The notes below the pieces were generated by a model. It was not told the origin of the DNA and ran no database searches. It saw nothing but the letters and a program-made list of their open reading frames with translations. DNA of 50,997 bases from Lutibacter sp. GTDB lineage: Bacteria > Bacteroidota > Bacteroidia > Flavobacteriales > Flavobacteriaceae. The first letter of the stretch is position 1. The number at the start of each line of letters is the position of its first letter. Shown piece by piece: positions 24,708-33,973 of the stretch. The stretch covers positions 1-50,997 of the forward strand of contig JAUXPH010000011.1 in the NCBI GenBank assembly GCA_030683995.1. Direction: 5' to 3'. The position numbers and the translations under genes were made by a program.

Positions 24708-26030
24708 TTATTTGTAAACTTCTTTTACAAATTCTTCGTAGTTCACTTCTTTCGTTTTAAAAGTCATTTTTTCTTTATAGAAATTCAATAATTTTTGACT
24801 TACCAATTGTTCCTGCAAACGTCTTGCTTCATCTTGGTTGCTTAAAACACGTTGGGCAATATCATCCAATTCCTTTTCTTCCGGATTTAATTGTCCGTAT
24901 TGTGCCATTTGAATTTTTACAAAACCTTTGGTAAAGTCTTTCAATTCGTCATAACTAACCTGAAGTTTGTTGTCTTTTAAAATTTTCCCTTCAATTAATT
25001 GGTAACGCAACCCTTTTTCCGATTTTTCATATTCTTCAGCAGCATCTTCTGGAGTCATCGGCTTTTCACCGGCAACAACCATCCATTTTTTAAGGAATTC
25101 AGCAGGCAAATCGAATTTGGTGTTTTCCACCAGATATTCGGTTACAGCATTCAACAATTGTTGATCGGATTGTGTTAGGAATTGCTTTTCAGCATCTTCT
25201 TTAATTTTTGCTTTTAATTCGGCTTCCGATTTCACAACATCCGCTCCAAATATTTTATCGAACAATTCTTGGTTAATTTCAGCAAGTTCATTTGCGTTAA
25301 TTTCTTCAATGGTAAACGTTACCGGAATTTCAATTCCGTGAATTTCATCATGGCTCAATCCCAAAGCACCCATTAATTTGTGGTCGTCATCAAACAAACC
25401 TTTGGTATTTAATTCAACAACATCGCCCACTTTTTTCCCAAGTAATTTTTGCTGATTTGCTTTTCCCTTGATGGATTCTAAAGAAATAGTCGATTTTTTG
25501 TTGATTTCTTTTTCTTCGTTTACAAAAGTTCCGGCAATATTTACGCCTTCTTCAACAACATCTTTAGGTACTAATTTCCCAAAACGTTTTCTGATATTTT
25601 CAACTTCTTTTTTCAATAATTCTTTGTCTGCAACAATATTGTATTGTGTCACTTTATTTTTTGCATCCAAGTTCACTTCAAATTCAGGAGCCAGACCCAA
25701 TTCAAATTCAAAAACATAATCATCTTTATCCCAAGAAAATTCTTCTTCCATTTTTGGCAATGGATTTCCAAGAATATCTAATTTCTCTTCAATTAAAAAA
25801 TTGTTTAATGCTTCTTGCAACAATTTGTTAACCTCATCAATCATAATAGATTTTCCATACTGTTTTTTAACCATTCCCATTGGCACCTGTCCTTTTCTAA
25901 ATCCGGGAACATCCGCTTTTTTACGGTAATCCAGTAAAATTTTCGCTACTTTTTCTTGGTAATCTGTGGCTGAAATTTCAACCTTTACCACTGCATTTAA
26001 CGCATCGATATTTTCTTTTGTAATATTCAT
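24708..26030 (-). CDS. tig: Trigger factor (ribosome-associated chaperone)
   Basis: A 440-residue chaperone that binds nascent chains at the ribosome exit. The ribosome-binding signature GFRKGQVP lies at residues 43-50 in the N-terminal domain. The PPIase-like middle domain spans about residues 150-245 and the helical chaperone domain follows to the end. The PPIase region is divergent, as is usual for this family in Bacteroidota, so isomerase activity is doubtful. The start is ATG 26030, with the best promoter in the window upstream (TTTG-N19-TACTTTTG). It is often linked to clpP-clpX in bacteria; here those genes lie 4 kb away. Confidence 0.93.
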   Translation of the reverse strand: MNITKENIDALNAVVKVEISATDYQEKVAKILLDYRKKADVPGFRKGQVPMGMVKKQYGKSIMIDEVNKLLQEALNNFLIEEKLDILGNPLPKMEEEFSWDKDDYVFEFELGLAPEFEVNLDAKNKVTQYNIVADKELLKKEVENIRKRFGKLVPKDVVEEGVNIAGTFVNEEKEINKKSTISLESIKGKANQQKLLGKKVGDVVELNTKGLFDDDHKLMGALGLSHDEIHGIEIPVTFTIEEINANELAEINQELFDKIFGADVVKSEAELKAKIKEDAEKQFLTQSDQQLLNAVTEYLVENTKFDLPAEFLKKWMVVAGEKPMTPEDAAEEYEKSEKGLRYQLIEGKILKDNKLQVSYDELKDFTKGFVKIQMAQYGQLNPEEKELDDIAQRVLSNQDEARRLQEQLVSQKLLNFYKEKMTFKTKEVNYEEFVKEVYK

Positions 26031-26069
26031 TTTATGCTGTTTTTATCTTAAATCATTCAAAATTGGGTG

Positions 26070-26100
26070 CAAAAGTACTATTTTTTACGCATCTAACAAA
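26070..26100 (-). promoter_or_regulatory. Promoter of tig
   Basis: On the minus strand TTTG (26100-26097), 19 bases, then TACTTTTG (26077-26070): a full match to the Bacteroidota -33/-7 pattern. The ATG is 40 bases downstream. Confidence 0.75.
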
Positions 26101-26133
26101 TATTTAACCCGTTCAAATTCAACTATTTTATTG

Positions 26134-26472
26134 CTATTTGTCTAAAAATGAATATAAAATAGATTCAAAAACAGAGAGAATCAAACTAAATAATAGCGCA
26201 ATCCAGAAACCAGTTACATGAAAACCATCAATAAGATTGTCGGCCAACAAAATAATTAACGCATTGATCACCAGCAGAAACAAGCCCAAAGTTATAATGG
26301 TAACCGGCAGTGTCAATATAATGAGAATTGGTTTTATGGTGACTCTCAGCAATGCCAAAACAACTGCGACAATAACTGCATTGGTAAAGTTTACAACAGA
26401 AACTCCCGGCAAAAAATGGGCAATAACCAATACGGCAACTGCGGTTAACACTATTTTTAAAATTAAGTTCAT
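26134..26472 (-). CDS. Small four-helix membrane protein, phage holin superfamily IV type (PF04020-like)
   Basis: A 112-residue, almost entirely hydrophobic protein with four helices (about residues 3-20, 28-45, 52-78, 84-107) and the typical NAVIVAVVLALLRVTIKPI and LPVTIITLGLFLLVINALI segments. The family is named after a holin but is widespread in chromosomes far from phages; its function is not established. No phage genes are nearby. It lies between tig and an alpha/beta hydrolase gene, all on the minus strand, with 55 bases to the latter. Confidence 0.85.
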   Translation of the reverse strand: MNLILKIVLTAVAVLVIAHFLPGVSVVNFTNAVIVAVVLALLRVTIKPILIILTLPVTIITLGLFLLVINALIILLADNLIDGFHVTGFWIALLFSLILSVFESILYSFLDK

Positions 26473-26527
26473 GGATTTATGTTTTAAATGAATTATAAAA
26501 TTAACTAAAATTGTTTCAACAAACTAA

Positions 26528-27292
26528 TTAGGTTAAAAAGTTGATGACCTCTTCATAAAACTGATCGGGATTCTCTGCATGAAGCCAGTGGCCGGCATTT
26601 TTTATAGTGACAATTTTTGAATTTGGAAAGTGCGCTTCAATTAACGGTCTGTCATCTTCCGCAATATAATTTGATTTTTCGCCTTTCAAAAATAAAGTTT
26701 CTCCATCAAAATGTGTAAAAGAAGGCAGCGCCTCGCCCACTTCGCTGTTGTGTTCCATCAAACTTTGCAAATTGAAACGGTAGTCCAATTTTCCTTTTGA
26801 TTTCCAATAAACGTTTTTGAGCAAAAATTGCAATACACCTTCTTCTTTAATGTAAATTCGTAAAACATCTTCCACTTTTTTTCGGGTGTTGTGAAGCGAG
26901 AAATTAACCACATTCAATGCCGCTAAAATATCTTCATGGTGCGGTTTGTAATATCTCGGACTGATATCTGCAACCATTAATTTATCAATCAATTCGGGAT
27001 AGGTAACCGCAAATCGCATCGCCACTTTTCCGCCCATGGAATGCCCCAACAAAATTATATATTCCAAATGATGGTGTTGCACATAGTTGTACAAATCTTC
27101 CACCAGCAATTCATAGTCAAATTCATCGGAATGAAAACTTCGTCCGTGATTGCGCTGGTCAATTAAATGCACTTCAAAATTTTCTGAGAATTGGGTGCCC
27201 AACGATTTCCAGTTGTCGCTCATCCCAAAATAACCATGTAAAATGATTAATGGCTGTCCGCTTCCTAAAATTGTTGAGTGCAGTAATTTCAT
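26528..27292 (-). CDS. Alpha/beta-fold hydrolase (YbfF-type esterase-like)
   Basis: A 254-residue cytoplasmic hydrolase. The oxyanion stretch LHGYFGMSDNWKSLG is near residue 20, the family motif DQRNHGRS near 45, the nucleophile elbow GHSMGGKVA near 82-90 (Ser nucleophile) and the catalytic His in NAGHWLHAENP near the end; an Asp/Glu lies in between. It is closest to the YbfF-like acyl esterases; the natural substrate is unknown. It is followed by the small membrane protein gene, and pdxJ lies 82 bases upstream, separated by a repeat. Confidence 0.9.
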   Translation of the reverse strand: MKLLHSTILGSGQPLIILHGYFGMSDNWKSLGTQFSENFEVHLIDQRNHGRSFHSDEFDYELLVEDLYNYVQHHHLEYIILLGHSMGGKVAMRFAVTYPELIDKLMVADISPRYYKPHHEDILAALNVVNFSLHNTRKKVEDVLRIYIKEEGVLQFLLKNVYWKSKGKLDYRFNLQSLMEHNSEVGEALPSFTHFDGETLFLKGEKSNYIAEDDRPLIEAHFPNSKIVTIKNAGHWLHAENPDQFYEEVINFLT

Positions 27293-27307
27293 TTTATTTG
27301 TTGGTTT

Positions 27308-27400
27308 CAGGTTAAAAAAGTTTCAAGTTTCAGGTTTCAAGCTGGAAAAGTTAAACGGTTAAACATTTCAACTTTTAACCTACCTTCGGCAGGCAGGCTT
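27308..27400. repeat. TTTCAAG/TTAAAC-rich intergenic repeat reaching into the 3' end of pdxJ
   Basis: AAGTTTCAAGTTTCAGGTTTC and AAGTTAAACGGTTAAACATT are followed by CCTACCTTCGGCAGGCAGGC, a GC-rich partial palindrome. Similar text (AACTTGAAACTTGAAACTG) is at 36255-36277, and a CCGCGGCAGG piece at 36169-36178. The last part codes for the C-terminus of PdxJ. Confidence 0.55.
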
Positions 27401-28109
27401 TTAACCTATTTTTATACATATTCACCACATTTTCCAATCCCAAATACAAAGATTCGGCGATTAAGGCGTGGCCTATGGAAACTTCCAATAAATTTGGGAT
27501 GTTTTGGGCAAAAAACTGAATATTGTCCAGACTTAAATCGTGGCCGGCGTTAATTCCCAAGCCTATTTCATTTGCCAAAATAGCGCTTTCCACGTACGGT
27601 TTTATGCCGTTTTTATTTCCCAAACCATACTGTTTCGCAAATTCTTCGGTGTACAATTCAATCCTGTCGGTTCCGGTTTTGGCGGCAGCTTCAATCAATT
27701 TTAAATCAGCGTCAATAAATATGGAAGTTCTGATGCCTTTCAAATGAAATTCGGCAACCATTTCTTTTAAAAAAGCCTGGTGTTTAATGGTATCCCAACC
27801 GGCATTTGAAGTAATGGCATCAATGGCATCGGGCACCAAAGTAACTTGTGTTGGACGAATTTCCAACACCATATCAACAAATTGCTTTATCGGATTTCCT
27901 TCAATATTAAACTCGGTGGTCACAATTTTTTTTAAATCAAAAGCGTCCTGATAACGTATATGGCGCTCATCTGGCCTTGGGTGGATGGTAATTCCTTCTG
28001 CGCCAAAATCTTGAATATCGGAAGCCACTTTTACCACATTTGGATAATCTCCTCCGCGCGAATTTCTTAATGTGGCAATTTTATTTACATTTACGCTTAA
28101 TTTTGTCAT
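27375..28109 (-). CDS. pdxJ: Pyridoxine 5'-phosphate synthase PdxJ
   Basis: A 244-residue TIM-barrel enzyme that condenses 3-amino-2-oxopropyl phosphate with deoxyxylulose 5-phosphate to make pyridoxine 5'-phosphate. Family marks are [17 protein letters not shown] at the N-terminus, HPRPDERHI, the catalytic Glu region TLVPD and GINAGHDLS. The ATG at 28109 is chosen over one 36 bases upstream because a TAAATTTG box at 28143-28150 lies just upstream and family members start MTKLSVN. The last seven residues (ACLPKVG) are encoded by an intergenic-type repeat. It is divergent from the CBS-nadK pair. Confidence 0.96.
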   Translation of the reverse strand: MTKLSVNVNKIATLRNSRGGDYPNVVKVASDIQDFGAEGITIHPRPDERHIRYQDAFDLKKIVTTEFNIEGNPIKQFVDMVLEIRPTQVTLVPDAIDAITSNAGWDTIKHQAFLKEMVAEFHLKGIRTSIFIDADLKLIEAAAKTGTDRIELYTEEFAKQYGLGNKNGIKPYVESAILANEIGLGINAGHDLSLDNIQFFAQNIPNLLEVSIGHALIAESLYLGLENVVNMYKNRLKACLPKVG

Positions 28110-28142
28110 TCCTGATAAATCTTTAAAAATTAAATGAGTGCA

Positions 28143-28150
28143 CAAATTTA
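28143..28150 (-). promoter_or_regulatory. Candidate promoter box of pdxJ
   Basis: TAAATTTG on the minus strand, 33 bases upstream of the chosen ATG. Confidence 0.45.
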
Positions 28151-28185
28151 CGAAGTAAGAAACTGTATTTGGATTTATTTTTGAT

Positions 28186-28193
28186 TAATTTTG
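28186..28193 (+). promoter_or_regulatory. Candidate promoter box of the CBS-nadK unit
   Basis: TAATTTTG fits TAnnTTTG and ends 19 bases before the ATG of the CBS gene. Confidence 0.4.
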
Positions 28194-28212
28194 TGGCATA
28201 ACGGCAAACAAC

Positions 28213-28872
28213 ATGGAAACGACCCCTTATATTTTAACAGAATTTCAAGCATTTACAACGCGCACAAAAATCGCTGAAGTGAAATTGCTTTTTAGTGAAA
28301 CCACCTATTCTCACTTTCCTGTTGTTGATAATGGCCATTTATTGGGATTGATTGCTGAAATTGACATCCGCACTATTTTTGAAGATGAAAAGGAACTTGG
28401 CAATTTTCAATATTTGTATCAGTTCTTTTTCACTGAAGAAGACAATAATTTATTGGAAATACTGAAGATTTTTGCGGCGAATGAAACAAATTTAATTCCT
28501 GTAACCAACGATTTTAATGAATATAAAGGCTACTGCGATTTAATTGATATTCTGCATGTTTACAATAATACGCCATTTTTAAAAAGCGAAGGCACGGTTT
28601 TAGGCATCGAAAAAAATGTTTCTGAATATTCATTTAGTGAAATTTGTCAAATTATAGAATCCAATGACGGGAAAATGTTGGGGATTTTTATTTCGGAAAC
28701 CGACAATGCAACGGTGAAAATTACGCTCAAGTTTTACTCGCAAGAGATTAATAAAATTATTCAATCATTTAGAAGGTATAACTACAAAGTACTTTCAAAG
28801 CACAAAGAAGATTTTTACTTGGAAGATTTAAAAGAAAGATCCATTTACCTGCAAAAATACCTAAACATTTAA
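28213..28872 (+). CDS. Tandem CBS-domain protein with a C-terminal ACT-like part
   Basis: A 219-residue soluble protein. Residues about 10-125 form two CBS motifs (FPVVDNGHLLGLIAEIDIR and LIPVTNDFNEYKGYCDLIDI), which usually bind adenine nucleotides. The remaining part (about 140-205) has the ISETDNATVKITLKF pattern of a small alpha/beta regulatory fold. The stop lies 2 bases before nadK, so translation may be coupled. A regulatory role connected with NAD kinase or adenylate charge is a fair guess from the neighbourhood but is unproven. Confidence 0.85.
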   Translation: METTPYILTEFQAFTTRTKIAEVKLLFSETTYSHFPVVDNGHLLGLIAEIDIRTIFEDEKELGNFQYLYQFFFTEEDNNLLEILKIFAANETNLIPVTNDFNEYKGYCDLIDILHVYNNTPFLKSEGTVLGIEKNVSEYSFSEICQIIESNDGKMLGIFISETDNATVKITLKFYSQEINKIIQSFRRYNYKVLSKHKEDFYLEDLKERSIYLQKYLNI

Positions 28873-28874
28873 AA

Positions 28875-29756
28875 ATGAAAATTGCTATATACGGACAATA
28901 TTACAAACCGGAAGATAAAATATACCTAGAAGAATTATTGAATGTTTTAAAAATTCATAAAATCCAGTACGTAATTGAACACCATTATTATACAGGATTA
29001 AAAAAAGACATTTCGATTGCGAATGCAGAAATATTTTCTTCACATACAGAATTAGACGCATCATTTGATTTTATGTTTACCATTGGCGGCGACGGCACCA
29101 TTTTAAGGGCCGTTACCTATATCAGAGATTCCAATATCCCAATTGTAGGCATAAATACGGGCCGGCTGGGCTTCTTGGCAACCGTAAAAAAAGAGGAAAT
29201 AAAATCGGCCATTGAACAACTTTTAGAAAAAAAATACCTGATTCACAAACGCTCTTTGTTAAGCGTAAAAACCACGCCAAATAATATAGGTTTGTCTTCC
29301 CTTAATTTTGCCTTGAACGAAGTTTCCGTGAGCAGAAAAAATACAGCCTCTATGATTACCATTGAAACATATTTAGATGAGGAGTATTTAACTTCGTATT
29401 GGGCCGATGGCTTGATTATTTCTACGCCAACAGGCTCAACCGGATATTCCTTAAGTTGCGGTGGACCCATACTTATTCCCCACGCAAAAAGTTTTGTGTT
29501 AACGCCAATTGCGCCCCATAATTTAAATGCGCGGCCTTTAGTAATTCCCGATGAAACCAAAATAAAATTGATTGTTAGCGGACGAGAAGATAAATTTTTC
29601 CTTTCGCTGGATTCAAGAATCACAACCATCGACAGCAAAACAGAAATTTTTATTGAGAAATCGGCTTTTACTTTAAATGTTGTTGAAATTAACAAGCAAA
29701 CATTCATAAAAACTCTTCGGGATAAATTGCTTTGGGGACAGGATGTCAGGAATTAA
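28875..29756 (+). CDS. nadK: NAD kinase
   Basis: A 293-residue cytoplasmic enzyme that phosphorylates NAD to NADP. The signature GGDGT is at residues 71-75, followed by GINTGRLGFLA, the NE motif in FALNEVSV, and DGLIISTPTGSTGYSLSCGGP, the second conserved nucleotide-binding stretch. Length is normal. It starts 2 bases after the CBS gene, which suggests that the two are made together. Confidence 0.97.
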   Translation: MKIAIYGQYYKPEDKIYLEELLNVLKIHKIQYVIEHHYYTGLKKDISIANAEIFSSHTELDASFDFMFTIGGDGTILRAVTYIRDSNIPIVGINTGRLGFLATVKKEEIKSAIEQLLEKKYLIHKRSLLSVKTTPNNIGLSSLNFALNEVSVSRKNTASMITIETYLDEEYLTSYWADGLIISTPTGSTGYSLSCGGPILIPHAKSFVLTPIAPHNLNARPLVIPDETKIKLIVSGREDKFFLSLDSRITTIDSKTEIFIEKSAFTLNVVEINKQTFIKTLRDKLLWGQDVRN

Positions 29757-29868
29757 CCAACCATTTCAAATCATAAAGTAATTAAGAAATTTGACCGGCA
29801 ATAATTTCATTTAAAATCAGTTAATCAAAAAAGAAGTCGCTAAACCCAAATTAGAAACTATAATTTTT

Positions 29869-29876
29869 TATATTTG
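29869..29876 (+). promoter_or_regulatory. Candidate promoter box of the envelope biogenesis operon
   Basis: TATATTTG, 15 bases upstream of the ATG at 29892. It overlaps the TTG at which a longer frame would begin, supporting the ATG start. Confidence 0.45.
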
Positions 29877-29891
29877 CTGGCTATTTTATTT

Positions 29892-30575
29892 ATGAAAAAA
29901 TTTATTCTATTCACTGCAATCGTCTTTATCACAATGACTTCCAAAGCTCAGATAAATGAAGTTGGTTTGTTTGTTGGAGGCAGCAATTATATAGGAGACA
30001 TTGGTCCGGAATATTATATAAATCCAAACAATATAATGTTGGGCGCTATTTATAAATGGAATATGAACCCGAGAATTGCCCTAAGAGGCACTTTTACCTA
30101 CGCGGAAATATCGTCAGATGATGCCGATGCCACAAATAAAGCGAGATTCAATAGAGGAATGCGATTTACAAACAGCATAAAAGAATTGGCGGTGGGCGTT
30201 GAATTTAATTATTTTGAATACAATTTAGACGATTACAAAAAATCTCACACACCCTATTTATTGGTAGAATTCGCTGCATTTAATTACAATGCGGTAAGGT
30301 CTGAAATACCTCCTGGAAGTCTGCAATATAATTATGAATCAAAAACAGCTTACGCCATCCCTTTTGGAATAGGTTATAAAACAAAGTTGGTTAACGATTT
30401 TGCCATCGCCGTAGAAATTAGGGCGCGTTATACTTTTGTAGATGATATTGATTATAACAACCAAAAAATAAATTCACTGAAATTTGGAAATCCCGACAGT
30501 AACGACTGGTATGTACTAAGTGGTATATCACTTGTTTACTCGTTTGGAAGACCTCCTTGTTACGCAAACCCTTAA
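29892..30575 (+). CDS. DUF6089-type outer membrane beta-barrel protein
   Basis: A 227-residue exported protein, with signal peptide MKKFILFTAIVFIT ending SKAQ. The start of the mature part, NEVGLFVGGSNYIGDIGP, is the mark of a barrel family that precedes uppS and bamA in many Bacteroidota; I recall it as DUF6089. Alternating hydrophobic strands run to the end. A role in envelope assembly is only suggested by the fixed neighbourhood. Its TAA overlaps the ATG of uppS (TAATG), so translation is coupled. Confidence 0.85.
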   Translation: MKKFILFTAIVFITMTSKAQINEVGLFVGGSNYIGDIGPEYYINPNNIMLGAIYKWNMNPRIALRGTFTYAEISSDDADATNKARFNRGMRFTNSIKELAVGVEFNYFEYNLDDYKKSHTPYLLVEFAAFNYNAVRSEIPPGSLQYNYESKTAYAIPFGIGYKTKLVNDFAIAVEIRARYTFVDDIDYNNQKINSLKFGNPDSNDWYVLSGISLVYSFGRPPCYANP

Positions 30576-31333
30576 TGATGGAAGATTTTAAATCCCAAAT
30601 AAATGCAGACAATCTCCCGAACCATATCGCAATCATAATGGACGGGAACGGAAGATGGGCCGAAATGAAAGGAAAACCTAGAGTTTACGGACACAAAAAC
30701 GGTGTAACCTCTGTAAAAGAAGTTATTGAAGGCTGCCGTGAAATTGGCGTCAACTATTTAACGCTTTATGCTTTTTCAACCGAAAATTGGAACAGGCCAA
30801 AAATGGAAGTTAGAACCTTGATGGCTTTGTTGGTGTCTTCTTTAAGAAAAGAATTAAATACGCTGGTAAAAAACAACATCAAATTAAACACCATCGGCAA
30901 TATTGAAAATCTGCCCGAAAAAGCACAAGTGGAACTTGCTGAAGTTGTTGAAAAAACCAAAAATAACGCCTCATTAACGCTTACGCTTGCCTTAAGTTAC
31001 GGATCAAGGGAAGAAATTGTTAATGTTATCAGAAATATATCAAAAAAAGTTGTTAATAATCAAATTGCCCTTGAAGAAATTAACGAAAATATTATTAATA
31101 ATCATTTATATACGTTTTCTTTGCCGGATGTTGATTTATTGATTCGAACGAGTGGCGAAAAAAGAATCAGCAATTTTTTATTATGGCAAATTGCTTACGC
31201 CGAATTGTATTTTACAGATACCCTTTGGCCCGATTTTAGAAAAGAAAATTTATTTAATGCCATAGTAAATTATCAACACAGAGAAAGACGATTTGGTAAA
31301 ACCAGCCAACAAATTGAAAAAATCAATGACTAA
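30575..31333 (+). CDS. uppS: Undecaprenyl diphosphate synthase (cis-prenyltransferase)
   Basis: A 252-residue enzyme that makes the C55 lipid carrier for peptidoglycan and O-antigen from isopentenyl diphosphate. The catalytic Asp is in IAIIMDGNGRWA near residue 25; also TLYAFSTENWNRP, DLLIRTSGEKRISNFLLWQ and AYAELYF. The ATG at 30575 overlaps the preceding stop; ATG 30578 is equally possible. An upstream in-frame TTG lies inside the previous gene and is unlikely. Its end overlaps the bamA start by 8 bases. Confidence 0.97.
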   Translation: MMEDFKSQINADNLPNHIAIIMDGNGRWAEMKGKPRVYGHKNGVTSVKEVIEGCREIGVNYLTLYAFSTENWNRPKMEVRTLMALLVSSLRKELNTLVKNNIKLNTIGNIENLPEKAQVELAEVVEKTKNNASLTLTLALSYGSREEIVNVIRNISKKVVNNQIALEEINENIINNHLYTFSLPDVDLLIRTSGEKRISNFLLWQIAYAELYFTDTLWPDFRKENLFNAIVNYQHRERRFGKTSQQIEKIND

Positions 31334-33905
31334 ATTTAACATAGCGCTATTACTTTTTACAATTATTTTATCATCTAACGCCACAACCGCGCAAGAACTT
31401 TCAAAAAATAATTCAGAAAATATCGAAACAAAAAATGATACCCTCATTAAGGATATCATCGTAAACGATACCATAATTCCAATAAAAACAAACAATATTT
31501 TTGTTAAAGACACCAATTACGAACTTGGCGGCATTACCGTTAAAGGGCTTCAAAAATTTGAAGAAGAAACCGTAAAAGTGTTTACCGGTTTGGTTATTGG
31601 ACAAGAAATTAAACTTCCTGGAGATAAATTGACCAGCGCCATCAAAAAATTGTATGAAACCAAACAATTTAGCAATGTGGAGGTTTATGTTTCCAAAATA
31701 GACGGAAATGTCGCTTATTTGGAATTTGATGTTTTAGAGTTGCCGCAATTGAACAACGTAACAATTGAAGGCGTTAAAAAAAGCAAGGCAAAAGAATTGC
31801 AAAAAGATGCCGAGCTAAAAAAAGGCGCGATGTTGACTGACAATTTAATGGTGACTTCCAAAAATTATTTCAGAAAAAAATACCAGGAAAAAGGTTATTT
31901 AAAAGCAAAAGTGACCCTCGATACCAAACCCGACACTTCAAGCGTAAATACCGTTAATATGTTGGTTTATATTGACAAAGGAGAGAAAATAAAAATAAAA
32001 AATATCAATTTTGAAGGGAATGAGGCATTTAGTGATGCGAAACTTAAAAAATCGATGAAAAAAACCAAACAAAAGATGCTTGGCCGGTTTTGGAAGAAAT
32101 CAAAATATATTGAAGCCGATTTTAACACCGATCTTGAAAATATAGTAACTGCCTACAGTGAAAAAGGTTATAGAGATGCCCGAGTTATTGACCATGCTAT
32201 GGCTTTTAATGATGACAATACCATCAGTTTAGACATCAGGGTTGAAGAAGGAAAAAAATACATTTTCGGCGATATCCGATTTTTAGGAAACAGCAGGTAT
32301 ACCGATCAGCAACTGCATAGCATTTTAAGACTTGAAAAAGGCGATACTTATAACGGAAAAGTGTTAAAAGAACGTGTTTCGGGCAACGGAAAACCGGATT
32401 CTGATGACATCACCACTTTATACCAGGATAACGGCTATCTTTTTTCAAGAGTGATGCCGGTAGAAACCAGAATTAACAACGATTCAATTGATGTTGAGAT
32501 CAGAATTTATGAAGATGCTCCAACAAAAATTAAAAAAATTACGGTAAACGGAAACGACAGAACCAATGACCACGTAATTTATAGACAAATTAGAACAAAA
32601 CCAGGCTATTTATACAGCAAAAGCGATATTATAAGAACCATTAGAGAACTTGGTCAGTTGGGCTTTTTTGATGCAGAAACAATTACGCCAGATTTAGTAA
32701 ATGTTAACCAACAAGACAAAACAGTTGACATCGATTATACCGTTGCAGAAAAAGGTTCCAGCCAAATAGAACTGCAAGGTGGTTATGGCGGCGGTTCATT
32801 TATTGGAACATTGGGATTGTCGTTCAATAACTTTTCTGTCAAAAATATATTTAACAAAAAAGCTTACAAACCGCTTCCAATGGGTGATGGCCAAACGCTT
32901 TCATTGAGATTGCAAAAAAGCAGGTATTATACCACTTCAAGTTTTTCATTTACTGAACCTTGGTTGGGTGGCAAAAAACCACAATCATTGTCGTTTTCAA
33001 TTTACAACTCAAAACAGTTTAGGTACAATCCCACCACAAATAATGTTGATAAAGATCAACGTTTAAATATTATTGGCGCCACTGTTGGTTTGGGAAAACG
33101 TTTAAAATGGCCTGATGACTATTTTACTTTGTCACAAAGCATCAGCTACCAATTGTATGACTTAAAAGAGTATCAAATGAGAATTGGAAATTTAACCTTA
33201 AGCAACGGTAATTTAAACAACTTAGCTTACAACATTACTTTAGGCAGAAGCTCGGCTGGTTCAAATCCGGTTTTCCCAACTTATGGATCTGATTTTAGCA
33301 TCGGCGCAAAAATGACATTCCCTTACTCTTTAGTAGATTCAAAAGATTATTCCTCCATTGAACTTTCCGAAAAATACAAATGGTTAGAGTATTACAAATT
33401 AAATTTCAAAGGAAAATGGTACACCGCATTAACAAAAGATTTGGTTATTATGTCGAATGCCGAGTTTGGTTTCTTGGGAAATTACAATAAAAAATTAGGC
33501 GATTCGCCATTTGAAAGATATTTTGTAGGTGGAGACGGAATGGCTTCTTACCAATTAGACGGAAGGGAAACCATCGCTTTAAGAGGTTATGAAAACGGTC
33601 GATTGTCACCAATAGATGGCAGTACCGTTTACAACAAATTTCAAATGGAATTGCGGTATCCAATCACTTTAAAACCTTCTGCATCTATTTATGTTTTAGG
33701 ATTTTTAGAAGCCGGTAATTCGTATGAAGGATTTAAAAACTTTAACCCATTCGTGATGAAACGATCTGCCGGATTAGGTTTAAGAGTCTTTATGCCTGCA
33801 TTCGGATTGTTGGGAATTGACTTTGCGCACGGGTTTGATCCACTGCCAGGAGAAATGGTGAAATCGGGCTGGCAAACGCACTTTATAATTGGACAACAAT
33901 TTTAA
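31326..33905 (+). CDS. bamA: Outer membrane protein assembly factor BamA
   Basis: An 859-residue Omp85 protein that inserts beta-barrel proteins into the outer membrane. After a signal peptide (ending TTAQ) and a 50-residue Asn/Asp/Thr-rich stretch come POTRA repeats (first ITVKGLQKFEEETV, third KIKNINFEGNEAFSDAKL, fourth YIFGDIRFLGNSRYTDQQL, fifth KITVNGNDRTNDHVI). A 16-strand barrel starts near residue 480 (IELQGGYGGGSFIGTLGLSF) and the chain ends in aromatic IIGQQF. The VRGYE-like lid motif reads ALRGYENG. The start ATG 31326 lies within uppS, overlapping by 8 bases. Confidence 0.96.
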   Translation: MTKFNIALLLFTIILSSNATTAQELSKNNSENIETKNDTLIKDIIVNDTIIPIKTNNIFVKDTNYELGGITVKGLQKFEEETVKVFTGLVIGQEIKLPGDKLTSAIKKLYETKQFSNVEVYVSKIDGNVAYLEFDVLELPQLNNVTIEGVKKSKAKELQKDAELKKGAMLTDNLMVTSKNYFRKKYQEKGYLKAKVTLDTKPDTSSVNTVNMLVYIDKGEKIKIKNINFEGNEAFSDAKLKKSMKKTKQKMLGRFWKKSKYIEADFNTDLENIVTAYSEKGYRDARVIDHAMAFNDDNTISLDIRVEEGKKYIFGDIRFLGNSRYTDQQLHSILRLEKGDTYNGKVLKERVSGNGKPDSDDITTLYQDNGYLFSRVMPVETRINNDSIDVEIRIYEDAPTKIKKITVNGNDRTNDHVIYRQIRTKPGYLYSKSDIIRTIRELGQLGFFDAETITPDLVNVNQQDKTVDIDYTVAEKGSSQIELQGGYGGGSFIGTLGLSFNNFSVKNIFNKKAYKPLPMGDGQTLSLRLQKSRYYTTSSFSFTEPWLGGKKPQSLSFSIYNSKQFRYNPTTNNVDKDQRLNIIGATVGLGKRLKWPDDYFTLSQSISYQLYDLKEYQMRIGNLTLSNGNLNNLAYNITLGRSSAGSNPVFPTYGSDFSIGAKMTFPYSLVDSKDYSSIELSEKYKWLEYYKLNFKGKWYTALTKDLVIMSNAEFGFLGNYNKKLGDSPFERYFVGGDGMASYQLDGRETIALRGYENGRLSPIDGSTVYNKFQMELRYPITLKPSASIYVLGFLEAGNSYEGFKNFNPFVMKRSAGLGLRVFMPAFGLLGIDFAHGFDPLPGEMVKSGWQTHFIIGQQF

Positions 33906-33916
33906 CCAAAATCAGT

Positions 33917-33924
33917 TATATTTG
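33917..33924 (+). promoter_or_regulatory. Candidate promoter box of the ompH pair
   Basis: TATATTTG, 49 bases before the ATG of the first ompH. The two genes could be made both from this and by read-through from bamA. Confidence 0.4.
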
Positions 33925-33973
33925 TATAGATGAATAATTAATTGGCACGATTTTTTCTAAATACATTATAGTT

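Noticed and set aside
26134-26472. Holin-type gene as a sign of a prophage
   Set aside because: This small membrane family is common in chromosomes, and there are no phage structural, lysis or integrase genes in the window.
31293-31325. Longer BamA start within uppS
   Set aside because: It would put 11 polar residues before the signal peptide; the ATG at 31326 starts directly at it and overlaps the uppS stop, the usual coupling.
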